Shown: positions 7,875 to 21,088 of the stretch, in pieces
Position numbering within the stretch: the stretch's first letter is position 1
Layout of the letters: each line of letters starts with the position of its first letter
NCBI RefSeq assembly: GCF_016125575.1
Contig: NZ_WGLM01000004.1
Span: forward strand, 897,475-961,474
DNA: 64,000 nucleotides
Source of the DNA: Limimaricola sp.
GTDB lineage: Bacteria; Pseudomonadota; Alphaproteobacteria; Rhodobacterales; Rhodobacteraceae
Direction of reading: 5' to 3'
Made by a program: the position numbers and the translations under genes
Notes under the pieces: generated by a model
What the model was told of the DNA's origin: nothing
Seen by the model: only the letters and a program-made list of their open reading frames with translations
Databases searched by the model: none

Positions 7875-10193
7875 TTAGTCGGCGGTCAGAAGAGGCGGCT
7901 TGTTTCCTGTCAGCCGCGGCTGTTCGGGCGACTCGATCTGCAGGTCGAGCTTGCCGTCCTTGACCGCCACTTTCACCAAACCGCCCTTGGTCAGCTTGCC
8001 AAAGAGCAGTTCCTCGGCCAGCGGCTTCTTGATGTGCTCCTGGATCACGCGACCCAATGGACGCGCGCCCATCTTGTCGTCATAGCCCTTGTCGGCCAGC
8101 CATTCGGCGGCAGGCTTGGTCAGCTCGATATGCACGTTGCGGTCGATCAGCTGTGCTTCGAGTTGCAGCACGAACTTTTCGACGACCTGCAGGATCACCT
8201 CCTTGGGCAGCGCACTGAACGAGATGATCGCATCCAGACGGTTGCGGAACTCGGGCGTGAACATCCGTTCGATCGCGGCCGTATCCTCGCCCTCGCGGCG
8301 GTCGCGACCAAAACCGATGGCCTCGCGCGCCTGTTCCGAAGCGCCCGCGTTCGACGTCATGATCAGGATCACGTTGCGGAAATCCACTGTCCGGCCGTTG
8401 TGGTCGGTCAGTTTGCCGTGATCCATCACCTGCAGCAGGATGTTGTAGACATCCGGGTGCGCCTTTTCCATCTCGTCAAGCAACAGGACGCAATGTGGAT
8501 GCTGGTCCACGCCATCGGTCAGCATCCCGCCTTGGTCAAAGCCAACGTAACCCGGCGGTGCGCCGATCAGCCGGCTGACGGCATGCTTCTCCATGTATTC
8601 CGACATGTCAAAGCGCAGCAGCTCCACGCCCAGCGTATCGGCGAGTTGCTTGGCGACCTCGGTTTTGCCGACACCGGTCGGGCCGGCGAAAAGGTAGTTC
8701 CCGATTGGCTTTTCAGGCTCACGCAGGCCCGCGCGGGCCAGCTTGATCGCCGAGGACAGTGCCTCGATCGCTTCGTTCTGGCCGAAAACGACGCGTTTGA
8801 GCGAGGTTTCAAGGTCCTTGAGCACCTCGGCATCGTCCTTGCTGACGTTCTTGGGCGGGATCCGGGCAATCTTGGCCACCACGGCCTCGATCTCCTTCAG
8901 GCCGATGGTCTTGCGACGCTTGCTTTCGGTCAGAAGGTGCTGGGCCGCGCCCGCCTCGTCGATGACGTCGATGGCCTTGTCGGGCAACTTGCGGTCATTG
9001 ATATAACGCGCCGACAGTTCCACCGCCGCCTTGATCGCGTCGGAGGTGTACTTGATCTGGTGATGATTCTCGAAATACGGCTTGATGCCCTTGAGAATCT
9101 TGATCGAATCCTCGACCGAAGGTTCGTTCACGTCGATCTTCTGGAACCGACGGCTCAGCGCGCGGTCCTTCTCGAAGTGCTGGCGGAACTCCTTGTAGGT
9201 GGTCGAGCCCATGCAGCGCAGCTTGCCGCCCTGCAGCGCGGGCTTCAGCAGGTTGGAGGCGTCCATCGCCCCGCCCGAGGTCGCGCCAGCACCGATCACG
9301 GTATGGATCTCGTCGATGAAGAGTACCGCGTCGGGATGCGCCTCAAGCTCGTTCATCACGGCCTTCAGACGTTCTTCGAAATCGCCGCGATACCGGGTGC
9401 CGGCCAGCAACGCGCCCATGTCGAGCGAATAGATCGTGGCGCCGGCCAGAACTTCGGGTACCGCGCCTTTGACGATCTTGTAGGCCAGCCCTTCGGCGAT
9501 CGCGGTCTTGCCAACCCCGGGGTCGCCCACGAGCAGCGGGTTGTTCTTGCGGCGACGGCACAGCACCTGGATGCAACGCTCAACCTCGTGGTCGCGCCCG
9601 ATCAGCGGGTCCACGTCGCCCTTCTTGGACTTCTGGTTGAGGTCGACACAGTACTTGCGCAGCGCACTTTCCTTCTCTTCCGCCTCGGCCGCCACGGGTT
9701 CCTCCTCCGACGACGATGCCCCGGTGATGGGGCGGGATTCGCCGAAGGCGGGATCTTTGGCGACACCATGCGCAATGAAGTTGACCGCGTCGTAACGCGT
9801 CATTTGTTGTTCCAGCAGGAAGAAGGCAGCGTTCGACTCACGCTCGGCAAAGATGGCGACCAGCACGTTTGCGCCCGTCACCTCGGTCCGGCCAGAAGAC
9901 TGCACGTGGATCGCTGCACGCTGGATCACCCGCTGGAAAGCGGCGGTGGGCACGGCCTCGGAGCCGTCCACGTCGGTGATCAGGGTCGACAGGTCGTCCT
10001 CGATGAAGTCCTCCAGCACCTTGCGCAGCTGGTCGAGATCAACCGCGCAGGCGCGCAGGACGCGGCTTGCATCGGGTTCATCCAGAAGCGCAAGAAGCAG
10101 GTGTTCGAGCGTCGCCAACTCATGGTGGTGGGCGTTGGCCAGCGCCAGCGCCGCATGGATGGACTGCTCGAGCGTATTGGAGAATGACGGCAC
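7875..10193 (-). CDS. clpA: ATP-dependent Clp protease ATP-binding subunit ClpA
   Basis: 772 residues from a GTG at 10193, chosen because AAAGGAG (10202-10208) is 8 nt upstream and the protein then begins PSFSNTLEQSIHAALALAN, as alphaproteobacterial ClpA does. Order: N-domain with two Clp repeats (1-145), acidic linker (160-176), AAA1 with Walker A GDPGVGKT at 223-230, and AAA2 with Walker A GPTGVGKT near 505. The ClpP-docking loop is IGF in EAIGFGRDRR, before FTPEFRNRLD. ClpA unfolds substrates for ClpP. clpS is not next to it here. Confidence 0.96.
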   Translation of the reverse strand: MPSFSNTLEQSIHAALALANAHHHELATLEHLLLALLDEPDASRVLRACAVDLDQLRKVLEDFIEDDLSTLITDVDGSEAVPTAAFQRVIQRAAIHVQSSGRTEVTGANVLVAIFAERESNAAFFLLEQQMTRYDAVNFIAHGVAKDPAFGESRPITGASSSEEEPVAAEAEEKESALRKYCVDLNQKSKKGDVDPLIGRDHEVERCIQVLCRRRKNNPLLVGDPGVGKTAIAEGLAYKIVKGAVPEVLAGATIYSLDMGALLAGTRYRGDFEERLKAVMNELEAHPDAVLFIDEIHTVIGAGATSGGAMDASNLLKPALQGGKLRCMGSTTYKEFRQHFEKDRALSRRFQKIDVNEPSVEDSIKILKGIKPYFENHHQIKYTSDAIKAAVELSARYINDRKLPDKAIDVIDEAGAAQHLLTESKRRKTIGLKEIEAVVAKIARIPPKNVSKDDAEVLKDLETSLKRVVFGQNEAIEALSSAIKLARAGLREPEKPIGNYLFAGPTGVGKTEVAKQLADTLGVELLRFDMSEYMEKHAVSRLIGAPPGYVGFDQGGMLTDGVDQHPHCVLLLDEMEKAHPDVYNILLQVMDHGKLTDHNGRTVDFRNVILIMTSNAGASEQAREAIGFGRDRREGEDTAAIERMFTPEFRNRLDAIISFSALPKEVILQVVEKFVLQLEAQLIDRNVHIELTKPAAEWLADKGYDDKMGARPLGRVIQEHIKKPLAEELLFGKLTKGGLVKVAVKDGKLDLQIESPEQPRLTGNKPPLLTAD

Positions 10194-10385
10194 GTTGCGT
10201 GCTCCTTTGATCGGAGGTCGGACGGAGGAGGGTGCCCCCGCACAACCGTGGCCTCTTGTCCTTAAAGTTTGGTGTTCCAGCCCAAGCTTCAAGTATTTTT
10301 TCGTCACTTGCCCTACACAAAGCACTTCCGTGACTGGAAAGCATGCGCTTTGGCTGGGCTTGGACCGGTCATGGCGGTTTTGTGG

Positions 10386-11153
10386 TCAAAACCGGTCTTT
10401 TCTGTGACGCACTTCCGCGAATACCTCGACATCGGGCGCTGCGCCCATGCCGATCGCGGTCTTCAGGCCGGGATCGTCTGCCCGCAGGAAAGGGTTGGTC
10501 CGGCATTCCGTCTGAAGTGACGACGGCACTGTCGGGCGCCCTTCGGCGCGGGCGGCGTCGATCTCGGCTGCTCTTGAGATAAGGTCGGCATTGCCGGGGT
10601 CAATGCTTAGCGCGAAACGGGCGTTGGCGGCGGTGTATTCGTGACCGGAACAGACGCGGGTCTCGGGCGGCAGGGCGCGAAGGCGCTGCAGGCTGTCCCA
10701 CATCTGGGCGGGCGTCCCTTCGAACAGCCGACCGCAGCCCAGCGCCATCAGGCTATCGCCGGTAAAGACGGCGGCCGCGGCGGGGACATAGAACGCGATA
10801 TGGCCGACCGTGTGGCCCGGCACGTCGATCACCCGCACCTCGGCGCCGCAGCTACTGAACGTCTCACCCCCCGCCACGGCCAGATCAAGCGCCGGCAGCC
10901 GGTGCGAATCGGCCGTGGCACCAATCACCCGCGCGCCATGCGCCGCGCGCAGGTCGTCCACGCCGGTTGTGTGGTCGGCGTGGTGGTGCGTGATCAGGAT
11001 ATCGTCCAGCCGCCAGTGTCGGGCGGCCAGCTCCGCCGCGATCGGGGCCGTTTCTGGGGCGTCGATCAGGGCGGTCTGCCCGGTCTCGCTGTCATGCAGC
11101 AAGAAGGCGTAGTTGTCGGCGCGGCAGGGAATGGTGACAAGTTCAAGGGGCAT
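10386..11153 (-). CDS. gloB: Hydroxyacylglutathione hydrolase (glyoxalase II)
   Basis: 255 residues from ATG 11153, with GGAG 11 nt upstream; in-frame upstream codons are not conserved. The metallo-beta-lactamase metal motif [10 protein letters not shown] is near residue 57, followed by the further ligand histidines in VPGHTVGHI and CSGHEYT, and by the glyoxalase II C-terminal motif ECRTNPFLR. It hydrolyses S-lactoylglutathione to lactate and glutathione, completing methylglyoxal detoxification in the cytoplasm. Divergent from the methyltransferase gene with about 60 bp between starts. Confidence 0.95.
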   Translation of the reverse strand: MPLELVTIPCRADNYAFLLHDSETGQTALIDAPETAPIAAELAARHWRLDDILITHHHADHTTGVDDLRAAHGARVIGATADSHRLPALDLAVAGGETFSSCGAEVRVIDVPGHTVGHIAFYVPAAAAVFTGDSLMALGCGRLFEGTPAQMWDSLQRLRALPPETRVCSGHEYTAANARFALSIDPGNADLISRAAEIDAARAEGRPTVPSSLQTECRTNPFLRADDPGLKTAIGMGAAPDVEVFAEVRHRKDRF

Positions 11154-11215
11154 GGCAAAAGCGCCTCCGGTTGATATGCTTTGCACAACCCTTGCCCAAA
11201 CAGGCCCGGCCCGCA

Positions 11216-11986
11216 ATGCATCTGGACGTGCTCGACCTGCGCAACTTCTATTATCGCAGCCCGCTGGGAAGGGCGGCGCAGAAAGTCATCCGCGATCAGC
11301 TTGTGGGGCTGTGGCCCGAGGCGCAGGGGCAGACGGTGGTGGGCTACGGCTTTGCCGTGCCGCTGCTGCGTCCCTACCTTGCGAAGGCGCGCCGGGTGAT
11401 CGGGCTTATGCCGGGGCCGCAAGGCGTGATGGCGTGGCCCGCGGGGCAGCCGAATGTGAGCGTGCTTTGTGAAGAGGCGATGTGGCCGGTGCCCACCGGC
11501 ATGGTCGACAAGCTGGTGCTGATGCATGGGCTGGAAACCTCGGAACACCCGTCGGCTGTTTTGGAGGAAGCCTGGCGCGTTCTGGGGCCCGGCGGGCGCG
11601 TTGTGTTCATCGTGCCAAACCGCGCGGGCATATGGTCGCGCACCGATCGCACGCCTTTTGGCTACGGCCGCCCCTATTCGATGAGCCAGCTTGAGGTGCA
11701 ACTGCGGAGCCACAACTTTGTGCCGGAGCGCACGTTATCGACGCTGTACCAGCCGCCGTCGCCGCGTCGGGTTTGGCGCAAGGCCGCGCGTTTTCTTGAA
11801 ACGGCCGGCCGGCACATGCCGGTTTTCGCCGCTGGCGGCGTGTTAATCGTCGAGGCCAGCAAACAGGTGACAACGCCCAGCCGGATGCGTCTGACAGAGG
11901 CGGTGCGCCGTCCGCTTCGTGTGCTTGAAGGGCTGGGCGCGCCGGCGCCCGAGCCTGCGCGGCGGCCCCAGCCGACAAGCCTTTAG
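11216..11986 (+). CDS. Class I SAM-dependent methyltransferase
   Basis: 256 residues from ATG 11216 ([19 protein letters not shown]). The region [15 protein letters not shown] is the SAM-binding motif I in weakened form; [36 protein letters not shown] is a Methyltransf_11-type motif II/III. The protein is conserved in this order next to gloB. The substrate is unknown. The C-terminal 40 residues are Pro/Arg-rich and probably disordered. Confidence 0.8.
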   Translation: MHLDVLDLRNFYYRSPLGRAAQKVIRDQLVGLWPEAQGQTVVGYGFAVPLLRPYLAKARRVIGLMPGPQGVMAWPAGQPNVSVLCEEAMWPVPTGMVDKLVLMHGLETSEHPSAVLEEAWRVLGPGGRVVFIVPNRAGIWSRTDRTPFGYGRPYSMSQLEVQLRSHNFVPERTLSTLYQPPSPRRVWRKAARFLETAGRHMPVFAAGGVLIVEASKQVTTPSRMRLTEAVRRPLRVLEGLGAPAPEPARRPQPTSL

Positions 11987-12049
11987 GCGGCGTGCCGCGT
12001 CGCGGCGCTCATGCGGCCATAAAGCCTCGGTGAAGGCCCTCCAAGGCGG

Positions 12050-12078
12050 TTGCCCCACCCCAAAGCCTCTGCTACATG
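12050..12078 (+). promoter_or_regulatory. Candidate promoter of the atp operon
   Basis: TTGCCC (12050-12055) and TACATG (12073-12078) are separated by 17 bp and lie about 100 bp before atpH, where no other gene sits. It is a moderate match to the sigma-70 consensus; unproven. Confidence 0.4.
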
Positions 12079-12179
12079 CCCCCCATCTGACGCTTCCGTG
12101 ATCGCGGGGGCCATTAACGCTGCCCTCCTGCCGGATCTGCCCGGCCCGGGACCGGGCGCAAGACATCGGAAGGGTGGAC

Positions 12180-12739
12180 GTGTCCGAACCAGCTTCGATC
12201 TCGACCGGAATTGCCGCGCGCTATGCCAGTGCGGTGTTTGACCTTGCCAGCGACGACAAGGCGCTCGACGGGCTGGAAAAGGACGTTGACGCGCTTGACG
12301 CCGCACTGGGTAGCAGTGCCGACCTGCGTGCGCTGATCTCTTCGCCGCTTTACAGCCGCGAGGAGCAGGCCAGCGCCATGGCCGCGATCTCTGAAAAGAT
12401 GGGCCTCGCCGCCACCACCGGCAACCTGCTGGGCCTGCTGGCCGAAAAGCGGCGCCTGTACGTTTTGCCGCAGCTACTTGCGGAACTGCGCGGCATGCTG
12501 GCCGAGGCCAAGGGTGAAGTCACCGCCGAGGTGATCTCGGCCCGTCCGCTGAACAAGGTGCAGTCCGAAAAGCTGGCCAAGACGCTGACCGCACAGGTCG
12601 GCAAGACCGTGAAACTCACCACGTCCGTCGATGAAAGCCTCATTGGCGGTCTTATTGTAAAAGTGGGCTCGAAGATGATCGACACCTCGATCAGTTCGAA
12701 GCTCGGCGCACTCCAGAACACCATGAAAGAGGTCGGATA

Positions 12740-12740
<1 letters not shown>
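12180..12740 (+). CDS. atpH: ATP synthase F1 subunit delta
   Basis: 186 residues. The GTG at 12180 is preferred over the GTG at 12174 because GGAAGG (12168-12173) then sits 6 nt upstream. The N-terminal [17 protein letters not shown] and the C-terminal [21 protein letters not shown] are the delta/OSCP signature, the latter contacting the stator. It links F1 to the peripheral stalk. First gene of atpHAGDC; its TAA overlaps the atpA ATG by one base. Confidence 0.96.
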
Positions 12741-14278
<1,538 letters not shown>

Positions 14279-14308
14279 CCACTGGCTTCGGGATAAGGAG
14301 AGACGGGT

Positions 14309-15178
14309 TTGCCCAGTCTTAAGGACCTCAAGAACCGGATCGCGTCGGTCAAGTCGACCCGCAAGATCACCAAGGCCATGCAGATGGTGGCCGCCGCGAA
14401 ACTGCGGCGGGCGCAGGAAGCAGCCGAATCGGCGCGTCCCTACACCGAACGTTTCAACGCGGTGATGGCAGGGCTTGCGGCCTCGGTCGCCGGGTCGCCC
14501 TCGGCGCCGCGGCTTCTGGCCGGCACCGGCAGCGACAAAGTGCACCTGCTCGTCGTCATGACGGCCGAGCGGGGGCTGTGCGGTGGCTTTAACGGCAACA
14601 TTGCCAAGCTGGCCAAGCAGCGCGCCGCGCAACTGATTGGTGAAGGCAAGACGGTAAAGATCCTGACCGTCGGCAAGAAGGGCCGTGACAGCATGCGCCG
14701 CGATTATGGCCAGCTGTTCGTCGGTCATGTCGACCTCAGCAGCGTCAAGCAGATCAGCTATGGCACCGCGCAGAACATCGCGCGGGACGTATTGGGCCGC
14801 TTCGATGCCGGCGAATTCGATGTCGCGACGATCTTTTTCGCGCGTTTCGAAAACGTCATCAGCCAGGTTCCGACCGCGTTGCAGGTCATCCCCGCTGCGT
14901 TCGATGAGGTCGAGGGCGAAACCACGCTCTATGACTATGAACCCAGCGAAGAAGCGATCCTGAACGACCTGCTACCGCGCGGCGTTGCGACGCAGATCTT
15001 CGCGGCCCTGCTGGAGAACAACGCCTCGTTCAACGGCGCGCAGATGAGCGCGATGGACAACGCGACCCGCAACGCCGGAGAGATGATCGAAAAACTGACG
15101 ATCGAGTACAACCGCTCGCGTCAGGCCGTCATCACCAATGAGCTGATCGAAATCATTTCGGGCGCCGAAGCGCTCTAA
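14309..15178 (+). CDS. atpG: ATP synthase F1 subunit gamma
   Basis: 289 residues. The start is TTG at 14309: AAGGAG (14295-14300) is 8 nt upstream and the protein begins [20 protein letters not shown], the conserved gamma N-terminus. A TTG start is the exception in this operon and may lower initiation. Central rotor shaft: N- and C-terminal helices (the latter [15 protein letters not shown]) form the coiled coil, with ERGLCGGFN in the conserved Rossmann-like part. Third gene of atpHAGDC. Confidence 0.98.
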   Translation: MPSLKDLKNRIASVKSTRKITKAMQMVAAAKLRRAQEAAESARPYTERFNAVMAGLAASVAGSPSAPRLLAGTGSDKVHLLVVMTAERGLCGGFNGNIAKLAKQRAAQLIGEGKTVKILTVGKKGRDSMRRDYGQLFVGHVDLSSVKQISYGTAQNIARDVLGRFDAGEFDVATIFFARFENVISQVPTALQVIPAAFDEVEGETTLYDYEPSEEAILNDLLPRGVATQIFAALLENNASFNGAQMSAMDNATRNAGEMIEKLTIEYNRSRQAVITNELIEIISGAEAL

Positions 15179-16627
<1,449 letters not shown>

Positions 16628-16636
16628 GGAGCCGAC

Positions 16637-17062
16637 ATGGCAGACATGATGCAATTTGACCTTGTCTCGCCCGAACGCAGGCTTGCCTCCGTTCAGGCGT
16701 CCGAGGTGCAGATCCCCGGTGCAGATGGTGATCTGACGGCGATGCCGGGCCACGCGCCCGTCATCACCACGCTGCGGCCCGGCGTGCTGAAGGTCGTGCA
16801 TGGGTCGGGCAACGACGAATACATCGTCTCCGGCGGCTTTGCCGAGATCACCGCCGAAGGTGTGACCGTGCTGGCCGAACAGTCGATGCACCGCACCGAG
16901 GTGACCCAGGAGATCTATGACAAGATGCTGGCCGAGGTCCGTGCCTATCATGCCGAAGTGCGTGAAAAGGGGCTCGATGCCAACGGCCTGATCGACGATG
17001 CGGCCAAGCTGATCTCGGACATGGTGGCGATGGGCGACCACATCGGCCTGTCCAACGACTGA
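16637..17062 (+). CDS. atpC: ATP synthase F1 subunit epsilon
   Basis: 141 residues. The beta-sandwich domain ([13 protein letters not shown] ... [24 protein letters not shown]) is the AtpC signature, followed by a helical tail (about 90-140). Coupling and inhibitory subunit of the rotor. Last gene of the operon, 9 bp after atpD, with GGAG before its ATG and a strong terminator 22 bp after its stop. Confidence 0.97.
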   Translation: MADMMQFDLVSPERRLASVQASEVQIPGADGDLTAMPGHAPVITTLRPGVLKVVHGSGNDEYIVSGGFAEITAEGVTVLAEQSMHRTEVTQEIYDKMLAEVRAYHAEVREKGLDANGLIDDAAKLISDMVAMGDHIGLSND

Positions 17063-17084
17063 TCTGGCGAAATATCGAAACCGG

Positions 17085-17123
17085 GCCGCGGCGCAAACTC
17101 AATGCGCCGCGGCTTTTCGTTTT
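17085..17123 (+). terminator. atp operon terminator
   Basis: A perfect 11-bp stem (GCCGCGGCGCA at 17085-17095 with TGCGCCGCGGC at 17103-17113) is followed by TTTTCGTTTT. Classic intrinsic terminator closing atpHAGDC. Confidence 0.93.
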
Positions 17124-17184
17124 GGAGTGGATTTCCCCAAGGTCAACTGGCAGGCTCACGATAACGGCATTTGACATGGCGGGC

Positions 17185-17535
17185 ATGAAACAGCTGCGAA
17201 ACCATTTGATCGGGGTGGATCAGGGCGATCTTATCCTGTTCTCCGATTTCGAGCATGACGGCCTGATGTGGACGGGCAATGGTCCGCGGCAATCGCGCAG
17301 CCGTGTCACATTCAGCCAGCCTTTTCGAAACGCACCTGCCGTCCATCTCTCGTTATCGATGTGGGACATGTCCAACACCACGAACGCCCGTGTCGACCTT
17401 CAGGCCGAGGAGGTGGATGGCGAAGGCTTTGTCATCCAGTTCCGCACATGGGCCGATACCCGCGTTGCGCGGGTGCGGGTGGCATGGCTCGCCATCGGCG
17501 AGGTGGCCCATGATGACGACTGGAGCGTCGATTAG
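17185..17535 (+). CDS. H-type lectin domain protein
   Basis: 116 residues from ATG 17185 ([20 protein letters not shown]); an ATG at 17176 would add three residues and has no better ribosome site. The whole protein is one H-type lectin-like beta-sandwich: [17 protein letters not shown], then [22 protein letters not shown] and a closing [11 protein letters not shown]. This fold binds GalNAc in animal agglutinins and cell-surface sugars in Dictyostelium; the bacterial role is unknown. No signal peptide is visible, so it would be cytoplasmic. The stop overlaps the prs stop by 3 bp, tail to tail. Confidence 0.8.
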   Translation: MKQLRNHLIGVDQGDLILFSDFEHDGLMWTGNGPRQSRSRVTFSQPFRNAPAVHLSLSMWDMSNTTNARVDLQAEEVDGEGFVIQFRTWADTRVARVRVAWLAIGEVAHDDDWSVD

Positions 17536-18557
17536 GAGGCGAGGTCGGAATACATTCCCTCGTAGATTGGCAGAAGCGTTTCGTGATCGAAAAGCGACGA
17601 AACGCTGGTGCCGTTCCAGATGTTCAGGATCGCCTGCGCAAACATCGGCGCGGTCGGCACGATCCGGATCTTGGCGCAGTCGCTCACCGGTTTGGTGGGT
17701 TCGATAGAATCGGTGATAACCACCGATTGCAGCTGCGAGGCGGTGATGCGGCTGACCGCCGGTCCGCTCATCACACCGTGGGTTGTGTAGGCATGCACCT
17801 CGGCGGCGCCGCCTTCCAGCAGCACGTCGGCCGCCTTGCACAATGTGCCGGCCGTGTCGCACATGTCATCGACGATCAGGCAGATCTTGCCGGTGACATC
17901 ACCGATCACCGTCATCTCGGCCACTTCGCCGGCTTTTTCGCGCCGCTTGTCGACTATGGCCAGAGGCGCGCCGATCCGTTGTGCCAGTTCGCGCGCACGG
18001 GCCACGCCGCCAACGTCGGGCGAGACGACCATGATGTCCTTCAACCGGTCCTTGAAGTTGTGCCGGATATCCAGTGCGAAGATGGGCGAGGCGTAGAGGT
18101 TATCGACCGGGATATCAAAAAAGCCCTGAATCTGGGCCGCGTGCAGGTCCATCGTCAGAACCCGTTCGATGCCCGACTGCACGATCAGATTGGCGACCAG
18201 TTTCGCGCTGATCGGCGTACGCGCCTTGGTGCGTCGGTCCTGCCGGGCATACCCGAAATAGGGGATGACGGCCGTGATGCGCGACGCCGAGGAGCGCCGC
18301 ATCGCGTCTGAGATGATCAGCAACTCCATCAGGTTGTCGTTGGCCGGGTTCGAGGTGGGCTGGATGATGAACATGTCCTCGCCACGGACGTTCTCGAACA
18401 CCTCAACGAAGATCTCGCCGTCGTTGAACCGTTCGACACGGGCATCGACCAGTTTCACACTCATTCCGCGGTGCATCGACATCCGCCGTGCTACCGCCTT
18501 GGCAAGCGGAATGTTGGCGTTGCCCGAGATCAGTTTCGGTTCAATCATCGCAGCCAT
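17532..18557 (-). CDS. prs: Ribose-phosphate pyrophosphokinase
   Basis: 341 residues from ATG 18557, with AAGGA 9 nt upstream; an ATG at 18548 is a possible alternative. It makes PRPP from ribose 5-phosphate and ATP for nucleotide, histidine and tryptophan synthesis. Motifs: [20 protein letters not shown] near the N-terminus, the flexible loop [15 protein letters not shown], and the PRPP-binding site [12 protein letters not shown]. Slightly longer than the usual 310-320 residues because of an extended C-terminus. Confidence 0.97.
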   Translation of the reverse strand: MAAMIEPKLISGNANIPLAKAVARRMSMHRGMSVKLVDARVERFNDGEIFVEVFENVRGEDMFIIQPTSNPANDNLMELLIISDAMRRSSASRITAVIPYFGYARQDRRTKARTPISAKLVANLIVQSGIERVLTMDLHAAQIQGFFDIPVDNLYASPIFALDIRHNFKDRLKDIMVVSPDVGGVARARELAQRIGAPLAIVDKRREKAGEVAEMTVIGDVTGKICLIVDDMCDTAGTLCKAADVLLEGGAAEVHAYTTHGVMSGPAVSRITASQLQSVVITDSIEPTKPVSDCAKIRIVPTAPMFAQAILNIWNGTSVSSLFDHETLLPIYEGMYSDLAS

Positions 18558-18662
18558 GTCTGGGGGTCCTTCCGGCAGGGGCCGTGCATTGCAACGGATT
18601 CGTGACGTTGACACCGCCTAGCACAGGGCTACGGTCGCGCAAAGATTGGAAAGGCCCCATTC

Positions 18663-19256
18663 ATGGCGCATGTCGACTACTTCCTGTCCACGATCTCGCC
18701 CTTCACCTACCTCGCCGGGACACGGCCCGCCGAGGTGGCGGCGGCAGCCGGCGCGACGATCACCTACAAGCCGCTGGATATCGGCGGGCTGTTCGCGCGC
18801 ACCGGCGGGCAGGCGGTGAAGGACCGGCATCCGGCACGGCAGGAATACCGCCTGATGGAAATGCGCCGCCAGGCTGACAAGCTGTCGATGCCGCTGAACC
18901 TGCAACCCGCCTTCTGGCCGGTCAACGGCGCGCCTGCCGCCTACGCGATCATCGCGGCGCAGAACGCGGGCGGCGGCGATCTGGCTGCGCTGGTGGCCGG
19001 CATCACGCGCGCGGTCTGGGCCGAAGAGCGCAATATCGCCGAAGATGACGTTGTGCGCGATTGTCTTGCCAAGGCCGGGTTCGACCCGGCGCTGGCCGAC
19101 AGCGGCCTGATGACCGGGGCCGAAACCTATGCCGCCAACCTTGAAGAGGCTGTCGGGCGTGGTGTCTTCGGCGCGCCGTTCTTCATCACCGATGACGGCG
19201 CGCGATTCTGGGGACAGGACCGCATCGCCGATCTGGCCGCGCACCTGTCGGCCTGA
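18663..19256 (+). CDS. DsbA/kappa-GST family isomerase (2-hydroxychromene-2-carboxylate isomerase type)
   Basis: 197 residues. DYFLSTISPFTYL is the glutathione-site serine region of the kappa-class GST/HCCA isomerase family, and GAPFFI carries its cis-proline (VFGAPFFI). There is no CxxC, so it is not a disulfide oxidoreductase. Family members use glutathione as a cofactor in aromatic degradation, but no naphthalene genes are near, so the substrate is unknown. It is followed 3 bp later by an alpha/beta hydrolase and is probably co-transcribed with it. Confidence 0.8.
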   Translation: MAHVDYFLSTISPFTYLAGTRPAEVAAAAGATITYKPLDIGGLFARTGGQAVKDRHPARQEYRLMEMRRQADKLSMPLNLQPAFWPVNGAPAAYAIIAAQNAGGGDLAALVAGITRAVWAEERNIAEDDVVRDCLAKAGFDPALADSGLMTGAETYAANLEEAVGRGVFGAPFFITDDGARFWGQDRIADLAAHLSA

Positions 19257-19259
19257 GCC

Positions 19260-20003
19260 TTGCGACCGCTGCTGCTAATCCATTGCACGCTGGGCCATGG
19301 CGGCATGTGGCGCGCGATGTTGGGTGCGCTGCCCGGCCCGCGCGAGGCGATCAGCGTCGAACTGCCGGGGCATGGTCGCGCCCCGGCGATGGACCCCGTC
19401 CGTCCCTTGCACGATCAGGCCACCGCCCTTGCCACAGCTGCCCTGCCAGAGCAGCCAGTAACCGTGATCGGACATTCCTACGGCGCGACGGTCGGCTTGC
19501 GCCTGGCGCTGGAAAACCCGTCGCCCGTGGCTGGGTTGGTGCTGATCGAACCGGTCTTGTTCACCGCCCTGCGCGACACCGCGCCGGCCGTTCGGGCACA
19601 GGAGGGCGATCATTTCGGGCAGATCCGCGCCCTTTTCGAAGCAGGGCGGCCCACGGACGCGGCACGCATGTTTGTCAGCCGATGGGGCGGCGCGCCTTGG
19701 GATGACATTCCGGCGGCCGCCCGTGCCGCGATGGCCGCACAGATGGAAGTGGCCTTGGCAACCGATGCCGTCGTGGGCCACGACAGCCCCGGCCTGCTGG
19801 CGCCCGGCCGGTTGGAAGGGCTGGAGATACCGGTCCTGCTGATCGAGGGAGCGGCTTCGCCTTCGGTCATCAGTCTCGTCCAGCAGGCACTGGAAGCGCG
19901 GATGCCGCATGCCCGCCGCGTGATCATTCCCGGGGCCGGCCACATGGCCCCCGTCAGCCATGCCGATGCCGTCGCCAAGGCAATTGCCGCGTGGGAGCCT
20001 TAG
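19260..20003 (+). CDS. Alpha/beta hydrolase
   Basis: 247 residues from a TTG at 19260, 3 bp after the preceding stop. An HCTLGHGGMW stretch forms the oxyanion region, GHSYG holds the nucleophile serine (near residue 77), and GHMAPVSH the catalytic histidine. A single-domain serine hydrolase of the Abhydrolase_6 type; substrate not predictable. The stop overlaps the threonine aldolase stop (convergent, 4 bp). Confidence 0.8.
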   Translation: MRPLLLIHCTLGHGGMWRAMLGALPGPREAISVELPGHGRAPAMDPVRPLHDQATALATAALPEQPVTVIGHSYGATVGLRLALENPSPVAGLVLIEPVLFTALRDTAPAVRAQEGDHFGQIRALFEAGRPTDAARMFVSRWGGAPWDDIPAAARAAMAAQMEVALATDAVVGHDSPGLLAPGRLEGLEIPVLLIEGAASPSVISLVQQALEARMPHARRVIIPGAGHMAPVSHADAVAKAIAAWEP

Positions 20004-21049
20004 CCAGCGAGCAGTTGCAGGAACCGGTCGATATTGCCCGGACTCATCGACCAGTCACATACCAGTCGCGCCAGCAGCAACTCGTCCGGCGGCCCGTCCT
20101 CGACCGCATCGTCATACATCGAATAAACCGCGCCCGCCGCGAACAGGCGCTGGTGGACATGTCTGGGAAAGCGGGCGAAAGCCATATTGGCCTGCGGTGG
20201 ATAGGCCAGTTCGCCCACACCACTGGCCTTGATCCCGGCGACCAGCCGGGCACAGGCGGCGTTCGCACTGCGCGCCATCTCCAGCCAGAGATCGTCCTGC
20301 AGGTAGGCTTCCATCTGGGCCGAAAGATAGCGGTGCTTGGAAAAAAGATGTCCAGCGCGCTTGCGCCGCAACTCGAACTCCCAGGCGATGGCCGGGTCGA
20401 AGATGATGCAGCCCTCGACCCCCAGCAACCCGTTCTTGGTGCCGCCGAAGCTGACCGCGTCGATGCCCGCCTTCCACGTCATCTCGGCCGGGGTGCAGCC
20501 CAGCACGGCCAACGCATTGGCGAAACGCGCGCCATCCATGTGCACCTTCAGCCCGAATCCGTGCGCGATGCCGGTCAGCATTTGCAGTTCTTCAAGGCTG
20601 TAGACGGTGCCCTTTTCGGTTACCTGCGTCAGCGAAACCGGACCGCGCTGCGGCCCGTGAACGCCACGGTTATTTTCCTTCAGGATCGACGCCTTCAGAG
20701 CGTCGGCCTGCATCCGCCCGTCAGTATCGGGAACCAGCGTCAGCTTTGCGCCGCCGGTGAAGAACTCCGGCGCGTTGCACTCGTCCTCGTTGATATGGGC
20801 CATCGACGTGCAAAAGATCGTGTCCCACGGCCGCGTCATGCTGGCCAGCAACAGCGAGTTGGCCGCCGTCCCCGTAGCGACGAGGTAGACTGCCGCCTCG
20901 GGCGCTTCGAACACCTCGCGCAGCTTCCTTGTAACGCGGTCCATGATAGGGTCGGCGCCGTAACTTGCCATGTAGCCCTGATTAGCAGCGACTAACGCCT
21001 GCAGGATGGCGGGATGTGCCGGACCCGTATTGTCGGAAGCAAAGAACAT
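20000..21049 (-). CDS. ltaE: Threonine aldolase family PLP enzyme
   Basis: 349 residues of the beta-eliminating lyase family. FASDNTGPAHPAIL is the opening SDN motif; HMDGARFANAL holds the PLP-ring aspartate; the Schiff-base lysine is in SFGGTKNG (near residue 200). The family cleaves L-threonine or allo-threonine to glycine and acetaldehyde. The start ATG at 21049 is conserved (MFFASDNTGP). Specificity (low versus L-specific) is not resolved by sequence. Confidence 0.88.
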   Translation of the reverse strand: MFFASDNTGPAHPAILQALVAANQGYMASYGADPIMDRVTRKLREVFEAPEAAVYLVATGTAANSLLLASMTRPWDTIFCTSMAHINEDECNAPEFFTGGAKLTLVPDTDGRMQADALKASILKENNRGVHGPQRGPVSLTQVTEKGTVYSLEELQMLTGIAHGFGLKVHMDGARFANALAVLGCTPAEMTWKAGIDAVSFGGTKNGLLGVEGCIIFDPAIAWEFELRRKRAGHLFSKHRYLSAQMEAYLQDDLWLEMARSANAACARLVAGIKASGVGELAYPPQANMAFARFPRHVHQRLFAAGAVYSMYDDAVEDGPPDELLLARLVCDWSMSPGNIDRFLQLLAG

Positions 21050-21088
21050 CAGGCAGACCCTTAGTCAGATTTTCGGATATTCATCGAA

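Noticed and set aside
7863..10187. Long frame antisense to clpA (about 774 codons)
   Set aside because: Mirror frame caused by high third-position GC; no ribosome site, no domain.
10376..10393. Hairpin GGTTTTG-TGGT-CAAAACC as the gloB terminator
   Set aside because: It spans the gloB stop codon and has no U tract in that direction.
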